The notes: generated by a model not told the origin, from the letters alone. A stretch of DNA of 8,552 nucleotides from DAOTXL01 sp034434895 (GCA_034434895.1 DAOTYI010000287.1:1-8552); one strand, 5' to 3'; numbered from the stretch's first letter, positions 1 through 6,924 are shown. Program-made: numbers and translations.

Positions 1-185
1 TGCAGGCCCTGGTCGCCGGCCCGACGGAGGCCGACCTGCTGTTCGTCGGTGGCCGGGCCTGCTACGACCAACCCTACCGCCTGTACCGTTCCGCGAACCG
101 GGGGGCTACCTGGGAGGACCGTAGCGGCGGGTTGCCGGAGTACGGTGGGGAAACGATCGCCATCACGGCGTTGCTGATGCCGTAA
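1..185 (+). CDS. C-terminal fragment of a BNR/sialidase-type repeat protein (partial, 5' end outside window)
   Basis: The reading frame enters from the left edge, with the first complete codon at position 3, and gives 60 residues before a TAA at 183-185. The fragment holds one clear BNR (Asp-box) motif, S-x-N-x-G-x-T-W, at fragment residues 30-37 (SANRGATW), followed by a GLP turn (residues 43-45). This pattern is typical of the blades of sialidase/YVTN-like beta-propellers, which are often extracellular in Chloroflexota. Substrate or ligand cannot be inferred from the tail alone. It ends in ...ALLMP and has no YLPLVMK-type tail like that of the next gene. It may be a neighbour with a related extracellular role, but the protease downstream has its own promoter. 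Confidence is good that this is a coding end, moderate on the family. Confidence 0.7.
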   Translation, partial: QALVAGPTEADLLFVGGRACYDQPYRLYRSANRGATWEDRSGGLPEYGGETIAITALLMP

Positions 186-246
186 TTGAACTTTGGTTCA
201 AAGATTTCGGAAGCCTCTGTTCGGCCGTAGGCCGCGCCTGCCGGTT

Positions 247-275
247 TTGACAAGGCCGCCGGTATGTGCTATCAT
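247..275 (+). promoter_or_regulatory. Sigma-70-type promoter for the S8 protease gene
   Basis: A -35 TTGACA (247-252) is separated by exactly 17 nt from a -10 TATCAT (270-275). The -10 is preceded by TGC (267-269), an extended -10 dinucleotide. Transcription should begin near 282, about 26 nt before the chosen ATG at 308. The promoter also decides the start codon: a longer reading frame could begin at GTG 266, but that codon lies inside the spacer, upstream of the expected transcript start. Confidence 0.8.
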
Positions 276-307
276 CCGGCCAGTTTGACATCGGAGTGGG
301 AAAACAA

Positions 308-3300
308 ATGGTGAACCGCCTATCCCTTCGTCCGCTTATCTGGCTGGTGGCGGCCGCGCTGCTGATCGCCACCGTCCCGGCCGCCCTGGGTGCAGAGACT
401 TCCCGGCTCGATCCCCGCCTGCTGAACGAGTTGCGGGCCGCGCCCGGCCCGACCGATTTCCTGGTCTTTCTCAAGCCCCAGGCCGATCTATCGGCTGCGC
501 CGGCCATCGAGAGCCGCACGGCGCGGGTCGCGTATGTCTATCAGGCCCTGCGGACCGTCGCCGGGCAGAGCCAGGCCCGCCTCCGCGCCGACCTGGATGC
601 CTGGGGGGTGACCTATCATCCCTTTTTCCTCGTCAATGCCCTGCGCGTGACCGGCGACGAGGCTCTGGCCCGCAAGCTGGCCGCCCGGCCTGAAGTGGCC
701 CGCGTCGTCGCCGACCCGGCTTTCGACGGCCTGGACGACCCGCCGCCCGGCCCGCCCGCGCCCCCGGCGGTGAACGGCGTGGAGTGGAACATCGCCCGCC
801 TCAACGCCGACGATGTGTGGGCCCTGGGCTACACCGGCCAGAATATCGTCGTCGGCAGTTGCGATACCGGCGTGGACTATACCCATCCTGCCCTGGTGGC
901 GCAGTACCGGGGCAACCTGGGCGGCGGCCTTTTTGACCACGACTATAACTGGTACGACGCCTTTGGCGAGTACACGGTGCCCACCGACCCCAACAGCCAC
1001 GGCACCCACACCACCGGCACCATGGTCGGCGACGACGGCGCCGGCAATCAGATCGGCATGGCCCCCGGCGCCGAGTGGATCGCCTGCAAGGTCAGTTCCG
1101 CCGGCGGCGTGTGGAAGGCATCCAAATATATCGAGTGCTGGGAGTGGTTCCTGGCCCCCACCCGCGTGAACGGCACCGACCCCGACCCTGGCAAGGCCCC
1201 GCACGTCATCAATAACTCCTGGTCGTGCCCGGGCAGTGAGGGCTGCGATCCCGATACCCTGCGCGACGCGGCCAGAGCCCTCTACGCCGCCGGCATCGCC
1301 ATCGCCAAGTCGGGGGGCAACAGTGGGTCATCGTGTGGGACCATCACCAACCCCGGCCAGTACCCGGAACTGCTGGCCACCGCCGCCTTTGCCCAGGGCG
1401 ATACCATCGCCAGCTTTTCCAGCCGGGGCCCGGTGACCGTGGATGGCGAGACGCGCATCAAGCCGGACATCGCCGCGCCGGGGGTCAGCATCCGCTCCTC
1501 CACGCCAGGCGGAGGCTATGGCTCCATGCAGGGCACCTCTATGGCCTCGCCCCACACCGCCGGCCTGATCGCCCTGCTGTGGTCGGCCCAGCCGGCTCTC
1601 ATCGGCGACCTGGACACCACCTTCCAGATCGTCGAGGCCAGCGCCCAACCCAAGATTGACCTGCAATGCCCGCCCAACGGCCCCGGTGGGCGGCCCAACA
1701 ACGTGTGGGGCTGGGGCATTCTGGACGCCCTGGCGGCCGTGCAATCGGCCACCGACACCGGCCTGGGCACGCTGAGCGGCACCGTCACCGATAGCAGCAC
1801 GGGCACCCCCCTCCCCGGCGTGGACCTGGAGATTGTCCAGGCCGACAACCGCCTGACCCGCCGGGCTGTCACCGACGCCGGCGGCGGCTACGCCACGACC
1901 CTGCTGGCCGCCACCTATGACGTCACGGCCACGCTGTACGGCTACCTGCCGGCAGGGGCGACCGGAGTGGCCGTGGTCAAAGACACGGCCACCGATCTCG
2001 ACCTGGCGCTGGACCCGGCGCCGCTGTGGATCCTCTCCGGAACCGTCACCGAACAGGGCACGGGCACGCCGCTGTGGGCCACCCTCAGCCTGTTGGGCAC
2101 GCCGGTCTCGACAGACACCAACCCGCCCAGCGGCGGATATGCCGCCGAGGTAGCCGAAGGTAGCTATCTCCTGCATGTCGAAAGCCCCGGCTACGCTCCC
2201 CAGGAACGGCCCATTGTCATCCAGGGCAATCGGGTCGAGGATTTTCAGCTTCAGCCGGAGATCGGCTACTATGTGCGCGACAACCTGCGGCCCTGCGGAC
2301 CCGAGTTTGCCTGGATTGACATCACCGCTACCGGCACGCCCTACAACCTGGGCGACGATGCCAGCCAGTATGTCTCTCTGGGCGGCAGGCAGTTCCCCTT
2401 CTACGGCACGAACTACAACGCCCTCTACATCGGTTCCAACGGTTTCGTCACCTTCGGCGCCGGGTCGAGCTATCCCGGCGGCAACGCCATCCCCTCCACC
2501 TTTCCGCCCAACAACGCCCTCTACGCCTTCTGGGATGACCTGAACCCGGCCAACGGCAGTCAGGGCAAGATCTATACCCAACTGGTGGACGGCCACCTGT
2601 TTGTCATCGAGTTCTACCAGGTGCAGCACTGGCCCGCCGGCGATCCGGAGACCTTTGAGATCGTCCTGGACCTGGACACAGGGGAGGTCCTCTTCCAATA
2701 TCTGGAGGTGAGCGACAGCAGTTGGACCAGTGTGGGGCTCGAAAACAGCACCGGCACGCGTGGCCTGGGCTACAGCTTCCACAATCCGGCCATCCCCACC
2801 GACACCCTGGCCGTGGCCTTTTACCCCGTCACCGGTGCCCACCCCGCCGGCCAGGGGACAGGCATCTTGCAGGGCACCGTCACCGCTGCGGTCGGCGGCC
2901 AGCCGCTTGAGGGGGTGACGATCTCGGCCCAGGGGGCCACCGGCGGCGCGTCGTTCGACCTGACCACCGGCCCCACCGGCTTTTACTCCGGCACGCTGTG
3001 CGCCGACCGGTACACGCTGACCATTGCAGGGGGGCCGGTCTGCCCGACCGCCCCGGTCTCCGCCATCGTATACAGCGGCACCACAACCGTGCAGGACTGG
3101 AACCTGCTGCCGGACAGCCTGGGCTGGCTGGCGGGTCAGGTGCGCAGCGCCGTCGGCGGCCAGCCGCTGGCCGATGCCGTCGTCACAGCCCAAAGCTGGA
3201 GCAGCGGCGAGCTGTTCTCCACGACCACCGGGGCAGATGGCCTTTACGAGTTCCTGCTGGAAAGCGGCCCATACACCGTTACCGCTACCCACGCCGGCTA

Positions 3301-3814
3301 CCAACCTGGCCTGCCGGTGACCCCAGACGTGGTCCCGTGCCAGGTCACCCGGAACGACCTGGAGCTGGAGCCGCTGGCCGGCGCGGCAGACCTGTGGCTG
3401 ACCAAGACGGCACCGGTGACGGCCACCGTCGGCGCCTATCTGACCTACACCCTGTCCTTCGGCTCTCTGGGCCCCGATCCAGTCCCCTGGGCTGAGGTGT
3501 GGGATGGACTGCCTGCCGGAGTGAAGTATATCACCAACAGCGGCGGCACCTATAGCGACACCGCTCACGCGGTCATCTGGCAGTTGACCGACGTGGTTTC
3601 CGGCTTTGTCGGCGGCGGAACCCTCGTCGTCCAGGTGTCGGAGGGGATGAGCAGCAGTCAGGTGTGTAACACAGCCCACGTTCGGGCTATCGGGCAGGAC
3701 GCGCCGGAAGACCCGAACCCGGCCAACGACACCATAACCCTGTGCACGACGATCGAGTGGCCGGGCGTCTCCCACTTTATCTACCTGCCTCTGGTGATGA
3801 AGGAAGCGCCCTGA
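308..3814 (+). CDS. Secreted multidomain subtilisin-like serine protease (peptidase S8, bacillopeptidase F-like)
   Basis: The 1168-residue product is an exported endopeptidase that should act outside the cell. Residues 1-29 form a signal peptide (R4 and R8, a hydrophobic stretch 10-27, likely cleavage near A29). Residues about 35-141 resemble an S8 propeptide, followed by a Pro-rich linker (143-156). The catalytic domain spans about 158-485, with D186 (DTGVD), H231 (HGTH), oxyanion N338 (GGNSG) and S411 (GTSMASPH). Its pattern (WNI, YRG, YNWYDA, many Cys) is bacillopeptidase F-like. Next come two carboxypeptidase-regulatory-like beta domains (about 487-571 and 573-650), a beta-rich module (about 670-840, with IGSNGFVTFG and AFWDDLNP), two more such domains (852-937 and 938-1022), a DUF11-like domain (about 1027-1147), and a tail with YLPLVMK at 1159-1165. 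The ATG at 308 was chosen because of the promoter upstream, GGAG at 293-296 and the signal peptide that follows. The physiological substrate is unknown; peptide scavenging is a guess. Confidence 0.93.
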   Translation: MVNRLSLRPLIWLVAAALLIATVPAALGAETSRLDPRLLNELRAAPGPTDFLVFLKPQADLSAAPAIESRTARVAYVYQALRTVAGQSQARLRADLDAWGVTYHPFFLVNALRVTGDEALARKLAARPEVARVVADPAFDGLDDPPPGPPAPPAVNGVEWNIARLNADDVWALGYTGQNIVVGSCDTGVDYTHPALVAQYRGNLGGGLFDHDYNWYDAFGEYTVPTDPNSHGTHTTGTMVGDDGAGNQIGMAPGAEWIACKVSSAGGVWKASKYIECWEWFLAPTRVNGTDPDPGKAPHVINNSWSCPGSEGCDPDTLRDAARALYAAGIAIAKSGGNSGSSCGTITNPGQYPELLATAAFAQGDTIASFSSRGPVTVDGETRIKPDIAAPGVSIRSSTPGGGYGSMQGTSMASPHTAGLIALLWSAQPALIGDLDTTFQIVEASAQPKIDLQCPPNGPGGRPNNVWGWGILDALAAVQSATDTGLGTLSGTVTDSSTGTPLPGVDLEIVQADNRLTRRAVTDAGGGYATTLLAATYDVTATLYGYLPAGATGVAVVKDTATDLDLALDPAPLWILSGTVTEQGTGTPLWATLSLLGTPVSTDTNPPSGGYAAEVAEGSYLLHVESPGYAPQERPIVIQGNRVEDFQLQPEIGYYVRDNLRPCGPEFAWIDITATGTPYNLGDDASQYVSLGGRQFPFYGTNYNALYIGSNGFVTFGAGSSYPGGNAIPSTFPPNNALYAFWDDLNPANGSQGKIYTQLVDGHLFVIEFYQVQHWPAGDPETFEIVLDLDTGEVLFQYLEVSDSSWTSVGLENSTGTRGLGYSFHNPAIPTDTLAVAFYPVTGAHPAGQGTGILQGTVTAAVGGQPLEGVTISAQGATGGASFDLTTGPTGFYSGTLCADRYTLTIAGGPVCPTAPVSAIVYSGTTTVQDWNLLPDSLGWLAGQVRSAVGGQPLADAVVTAQSWSSGELFSTTTGADGLYEFLLESGPYTVTATHAGYQPGLPVTPDVVPCQVTRNDLELEPLAGAADLWLTKTAPVTATVGAYLTYTLSFGSLGPDPVPWAEVWDGLPAGVKYITNSGGTYSDTAHAVIWQLTDVVSGFVGGGTLVVQVSEGMSSSQVCNTAHVRAIGQDAPEDPNPANDTITLCTTIEWPGVSHFIYLPLVMKEAP

Positions 3815-3852
3815 AAATCACGAAAGGCCAGAGGGGATGGTTCATAAGGGTG

Positions 3853-3990
3853 GACCTCACCCCTGCCCCCTGGCGGAGCATATGTGTCAACTTCAGACGC
3901 GGGCGATTGGAAATCGCACCGGGTAGCTGAAGGCATTGCCTTCGGCTACCCGGCCGTCCGCCTGCCCCTGGCGGGGATGGGGGTGAGGTC
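3853..3990. repeat. Composite inverted-repeat structure filling the protease-pyrG spacer
   Basis: The 203-nt spacer 3815-4017 contains no gene. Its outer arms GACCTCACCCC (3853-3863) and GGGGTGAGGTC (3980-3990) are perfect 11-bp complements, and pairing can extend inward with a one-base bulge (left TGCCCC against right GGGGAT). Nested inside are a 6-bp hairpin GCGATT/AATCGC (3903-3908 with 3912-3917), the large palindrome at 3919-3953, and CCGCC/GGCGG (3958-3962 with 3970-3974). No T-run follows any stem on either strand, so this is not an ordinary intrinsic terminator. I see no transposase gene and no obvious target-site duplication. It may be a small non-autonomous element, a cluster of extragenic palindromes, or an RNA-structured leader of pyrG. 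No convincing pyrG promoter is visible in the spacer. Confidence 0.6.
3919..3953. repeat. 35-bp near-perfect palindrome, copy 1 of a dispersed family
   Basis: The arms CCGGGTAGCTGAAGGCA (3919-3935) and TGCCTTCGGCTACCCGG (3937-3953) are complementary over 17 positions with a single T-G wobble, centred on T3936. As RNA or single-stranded DNA the usable stem is about 15-16 bp with a tiny loop. It shares 26 of 33 aligned positions with the reverse complement of 7091-7123, including the central core GGCATTGCC. The lack of a following T-run argues against termination. An extragenic palindromic element is the most economical reading. Confidence 0.8.
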
Positions 3991-4017
3991 GAACCGAGCA
4001 TTTCAGAGTAGAGTTCA

Positions 4018-5628
4018 ATGACGACCAGGTATCTTTTTTGTACCGGGGGTGTGGTCTCGTCTGTGGGCAAAGGCGTGACCGCGGCCTCCATCGGTCGGCT
4101 CCTCAAGAGCCGTGGGGTCAAGGTGTCCATTCAGAAGCTGGACCCCTATCTGAATGTGGACCCCGGCACCATGTCGCCATACCAGCATGGCGAGGTCTTT
4201 GTGCTGGATGACGGGGCCGAGACCGATCTGGACCTGGGTCACTATGAGCGGTTCATTGATGAGAACCTGACCCGGGCCAGCAATGTCACCTCGGGGCAGG
4301 TCTATGCTGAGGTGATCGCCAAGGAGCGGCGGGGAGACTATCTGGGCGGCACCATCCAGGTCATTCCCCATGTGACGAACGAGATCAAGCGGCGTATCGG
4401 ACTGGTGGGCCGGGAGAGCGGCGCGGAGGTGGTCATTGTCGAGGTCGGCGGCACGGTGGGCGACATCGAAGGGTTGCCCTTCCTGGAGGCCATCCGCCAG
4501 ATGCGGGTGGATGTGGGCCGGGAAAACAGCGTCTATCTTCATGTCACCCTGTTGCCCTACATCTCTTCCACCAACGAGATCAAGACCAAGCCCACCCAGC
4601 ACAGCGTCCGCGAGTTGCGAGGCATCGGCATCCAGCCGGACATCATCGTCGCCCGGTCCGACTATCCGGTCGAGGACAGTGTGCGAGACAAGATCGCCCT
4701 GTTCTGCGATGTGGAACGGCGGGCCGTCATCCCTCTGGTGACGACGCCGATCATCTACGAGGTCCCCCTGATCCTGGAGGAGGCGGGGCTGGGCAACTTT
4801 TTGGTGGAGCGGTTCGGGTTGAGTGCCGCCCACGCGCCCGATCTGGAGGAGTGGCGGGCAGTGGTGGCCGACATCCGCCGCCCCAAGCCGCCGGTGCGGA
4901 TCGGCCTGGTGGGCAAGTATATCGAACTGCACGACGCATATCTCAGTGTGCGCGAGGCGCTTTATCACGCCGGCCTGCGTTATGGGGTGGCGGTTGAGAT
5001 TGACTGGATTGACGCCGAGGAGATCGAGCGGCATGGGGTGGAACGGCTGGTCGGCCTGGACGGCATTGTCGTGCCCGGTGGCTTTGGGTATCGGGGCATT
5101 GAGGGCAAGGTGGCGGCAGCCCGTTTTGCCCGGGAGAACAAGGTACCCTATCTGGGGCTATGCCTGGGGTTGCAGGTGATGATCATCGAGCTGGCGCGGC
5201 ACATTCTGGGCAGCGACGAGCCTAATTCGACCGAGTTTGACATCAAGACCCGCTATCCGGTGATTGACCTGATGCCCGACCAGCGGGATCTGTCGGAAAT
5301 GGGGGGCACCATGCGCCTGGGGCTGTACCCCTGCCAGTTATTGCCCGGCAGCCGGGCGGCGGCAGCCTACGGGGAACCCCTGGTCTACGAGCGCCATCGC
5401 CATCGCTTTGAGGTAAACAACAACTATCGCGGCCTGCTCAGTGCAGGGGGCATGGTCTTCTCCGGGCTGTCGCCCGACGGCCGCCTGGTCGAGATCGGCG
5501 AACTGGCCGATCACCCCTTCATGCTGGGCTGTCAGTTCCATCCCGAGTTCAAATCGCGGCCCAACCGCCCCCACCCGCTGTTCCTGAGCTTTCTGCAGGC
5601 GGTCAAGGCGCGGGCTGCCTGTCCATAG
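4018..5628 (+). CDS. pyrG: CTP synthase (glutamine-hydrolysing)
   Basis: This 536-residue cytosolic enzyme makes CTP from UTP, ATP and glutamine, the last step of de novo pyrimidine nucleotide synthesis. The N-terminal amidoligase domain (about 1-268) shows the GGVVSSVGKG P-loop with K18, the DPYLNVDPGTMSPYQHGEVFV signature region from residue 42, Mg-site D72 in GAETDLDLGHYERF, and E142 in VEVGGTVGDIEG. The C-terminal class I glutaminase domain (about 290-530) has nucleophile C382 in LGLCLGLQ and the pair H508/E510 in CQFHPEF, so both half-reactions look intact. Length is normal for the family (about 530-550). The ATG at 4018 gives the canonical N-terminus, but its Shine-Dalgarno sequence is weak (GAG at 4011-4013). 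It lies 38 nt upstream of tpiA and is probably co-transcribed with it. The promoter is not obvious; upstream lies the palindrome-rich spacer. Confidence 0.98.
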   Translation: MTTRYLFCTGGVVSSVGKGVTAASIGRLLKSRGVKVSIQKLDPYLNVDPGTMSPYQHGEVFVLDDGAETDLDLGHYERFIDENLTRASNVTSGQVYAEVIAKERRGDYLGGTIQVIPHVTNEIKRRIGLVGRESGAEVVIVEVGGTVGDIEGLPFLEAIRQMRVDVGRENSVYLHVTLLPYISSTNEIKTKPTQHSVRELRGIGIQPDIIVARSDYPVEDSVRDKIALFCDVERRAVIPLVTTPIIYEVPLILEEAGLGNFLVERFGLSAAHAPDLEEWRAVVADIRRPKPPVRIGLVGKYIELHDAYLSVREALYHAGLRYGVAVEIDWIDAEEIERHGVERLVGLDGIVVPGGFGYRGIEGKVAAARFARENKVPYLGLCLGLQVMIIELARHILGSDEPNSTEFDIKTRYPVIDLMPDQRDLSEMGGTMRLGLYPCQLLPGSRAAAAYGEPLVYERHRHRFEVNNNYRGLLSAGGMVFSGLSPDGRLVEIGELADHPFMLGCQFHPEFKSRPNRPHPLFLSFLQAVKARAACP

Positions 5629-5641
5629 ACCTGGAAGGTCT
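5627..5641 (+). other. Small hairpin overlapping the pyrG stop codon
   Basis: AGACCT (5627-5632) and AGGTCT (5636-5641) form a perfect 6-bp stem with a GGA loop, starting within the TAG stop codon of pyrG. It is followed by TATAAAAATC, not a T-run, so it is unlikely to stop transcription into tpiA. It could at most be a minor mRNA-stability or translational-uncoupling element in the 38-nt intercistronic gap, or chance. Confidence 0.35.
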
Positions 5642-5655
5642 TATAAAAATCGTGT

Positions 5656-5664
5656 GAGGTGATC
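5656..5664 (+). promoter_or_regulatory. Strong ribosome binding site of tpiA
   Basis: GAGGTGATC at 5656-5664 matches nine consecutive positions of the ideal complement of the 16S rRNA 3' end, with the GAGG core ending 7 nt before the ATG at 5667. It fixes the tpiA start and suggests tpiA is translated much more efficiently than pyrG, whose own site is weak. Confidence 0.85.
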
Positions 5665-5666
5665 CC

Positions 5667-6443
5667 ATGAGGCGACCGATTCTGGCCGGAAACTGGAAGA
5701 TGAACATGACCATCGCTCAGGCGACCGACTTTGTACGGACCATTCGCCGTGGCCTGAACGAAATCAAGGGGGTGGAGCGGGTGCTCTGCCCGCCCTTTAC
5801 CGCCCTGGCGGCGGTCAAAGAGCTGTTGCAGGCGACCGACATCGGCCTGGGTGCCCAGAATATGCACTGGGAGGAGAAGGGAGCCTACACCGGCGAGGTC
5901 TCGCCGCTGATGCTCAAAGAGCTGTGCCGGTATGTGATTCTGGGCCACTCGGAGCGTCGGGCCTATTTTGGCGAAACCGATCAGGGCATCAACCGCAAGA
6001 TCAGGGCAGCTTTAGCCCACGGCCTGGTCCCCATCGTCTGTGTCGGCGAGACCGAGGCGCAATATGATGCCGGTCAGACCGAGGCGGTGGTCGGCGGCCA
6101 GGTGCGGGACTGTCTGGTGGGCCTCAGCGCCGCGCAGGTGGCCGGGTTGGTGATCGCCTACGAGCCGGTGTGGGCCATCGGTACAGGCAAGGCGGCCACA
6201 GCGGCAGGGGCAGGAGCGGTCATCGGCCTGACCATCCGGGGAACCATCGCCCGGCTTTATGACGAGGCCACAGCCCAGGCGGTGCGGGTGCAATATGGTG
6301 GCAGCGTCACCCCGGCCAACATTGCCGAATTTATGGCTCACCCTGACATTGACGGAGCACTGGTGGGTGGGGCCAGCCTCAAGCCCGATTTTGTGGAGTT
6401 GGTGCGCATCGCTGCCCAGACAAAGGGCGGCCAGCCTGCTTAA
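5667..6443 (+). CDS. tpiA: Triosephosphate isomerase
   Basis: This 258-residue cytosolic (beta/alpha)8 enzyme interconverts dihydroxyacetone phosphate and glyceraldehyde 3-phosphate in glycolysis and gluconeogenesis; it normally works as a dimer. The active-site residues are all visible: N9 and K11 in AGNWKMN, electrophile H94 in ILGHSERR, general base E166 in AYEPVWAIGTGK, the flexible lid about 167-177, and the phosphate-gripping YGGSV (210-214) and LVGGASL (232-238) segments. The lid reads GKAAT where GKTAT is commoner, an accepted variant. Length is at the usual 250-260. The ATG at 5667 is fixed by an excellent Shine-Dalgarno sequence. It probably forms a transcription unit with pyrG. No plus-strand terminator is seen downstream; the hairpin at 6510-6547 carries its T-run only on the minus strand, so transcription may continue antisense to the next gene. 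Confidence 0.98.
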   Translation: MRRPILAGNWKMNMTIAQATDFVRTIRRGLNEIKGVERVLCPPFTALAAVKELLQATDIGLGAQNMHWEEKGAYTGEVSPLMLKELCRYVILGHSERRAYFGETDQGINRKIRAALAHGLVPIVCVGETEAQYDAGQTEAVVGGQVRDCLVGLSAAQVAGLVIAYEPVWAIGTGKAATAAGAGAVIGLTIRGTIARLYDEATAQAVRVQYGGSVTPANIAEFMAHPDIDGALVGGASLKPDFVELVRIAAQTKGGQPA

Positions 6444-6501
6444 AATCCCTCACCGCAGAAAACGAAGAACGCAGAGGAATCATAAAAAAGAAGCGGCAGA
6501 G

Positions 6502-6547
6502 AAAAAAGCCCGGCGTCATGCTCCAGGGGAATCAAGCATGACGCCGG
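6502..6547 (-). terminator. Intrinsic terminator of the minus-strand gene 6613-6924
   Basis: A perfect 13-bp inverted repeat, CCGGCGTCATGCT (6510-6522) and AGCATGACGCCGG (6535-6547), encloses a 12-nt loop. Read on the minus strand the stem is followed after three bases by six T (6507-6502), the classical layout of a factor-independent terminator. On the plus strand the base run precedes the stem as A's and nothing T-rich follows, so it should not stop tpiA transcription efficiently. It lies 65 nt past the stop codon of the minus-strand gene. A second, smaller stem (GGCACC 6585-6590 with GGTGCC 6597-6602) lies between. Confidence 0.85.
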
Positions 6548-6612
6548 ACAGGTCCTGGGACATCGCCCGGACCGTGGCTCAAACGGCACCGGGGATGGTG
6601 CCATAGTCAGGG

Positions 6613-6924
6613 CTATTCCAGAGCGACCTCCCTCACTCCCAGTTTGTCCAGCAGGTGGGGCCTGGCAGCCAGCGCATGCCGTGCCGTCGTCGCGGCCTCG
6701 TCATACCACTTGATCGCCATGGCCAGACAGGCTTCCACCACAGGTTCACAGGTCACCAGTTCGGCCAGAACTCCCTGCCCCTCTGCCCATTTGGCAGCAT
6801 CATAGCCATACCTGGCCATAGCCGAGGCGATCTCCAGGTCCCAAGGCCCATATGTGACCAGCCGATGCAGGTGCTGCAAAATGACTCCGGCATCGGTCGT
6901 ATGTTGAGCCACTTGCCCGGCCAT
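6613..6924 (-). CDS. Small helical protein of unknown function (103 aa)
   Basis: I do not recognise a named family. The ATG at 6924 was chosen because GAGGAGG (6936-6930) sits 5 nt upstream and an extended -10 promoter lies just beyond; longer in-frame starts would run back through that promoter and the repeats. The 103-residue product is predicted from composition to be mostly alpha-helical and cytosolic: no signal peptide, no membrane segment, two cysteines (C59, C66). A helix-turn pattern centres on MARYGYDAAKWAEGQGVL (36-53), and the C-terminus has a Y74...AR...L...P-LL-KLGV pattern (74-97). I have an uncertain memory of similar GYxxxxxxxG and P-x-LL-x-xLG patterns in uncharacterised small helical proteins of Chloroflexota and Cyanobacteria. 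It is a monocistronic unit with its own promoter and terminator, and is divergent from the response regulator, which may control it. Confidence 0.8.
   Translation of the reverse strand: MAGQVAQHTTDAGVILQHLHRLVTYGPWDLEIASAMARYGYDAAKWAEGQGVLAELVTCEPVVEACLAMAIKWYDEAATTARHALAARPHLLDKLGVREVALE

Noticed and set aside
186..201. Hairpin TTGAAC-TTTG-GTTCAA just after the stop of the first partial gene, as a terminator.
   Set aside because: The stem is only 6 bp and AT-rich and is followed by AGATTTCGG, not a T-run. It may be chance. A further small stem, CGGCC/GGCCG at 222-234, likewise lacks a T-run. Nothing else is seen in 186-246.
266..307. An upstream GTG start at 266 for the protease, adding 14 residues.
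   Set aside because: The codon lies within the spacer of the promoter at 247-275, before the predicted transcription start, and the extra residues would precede an otherwise complete signal peptide.
1328..3775. An 815-codon open frame on the minus strand opposite the protease gene.
   Set aside because: It lies wholly antisense to a protein with clear catalytic motifs and domains, has no ribosome binding site or promoter that I can see, and its Gly/Ala/Arg/Val-rich, domain-free product is what a GC-rich third codon position produces on the opposite strand.
4015..5034. A 339-codon minus-strand open frame opposite pyrG.
   Set aside because: It mirrors the codon bias of pyrG, which is certain, and shows no recognisable domain.
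6459..6500. A-rich stretch with ACGAAGAACGCAGAGG as a tandem repeat.
   Set aside because: Only loose similarity between adjacent units; it cannot be separated from simple purine-rich sequence by eye.
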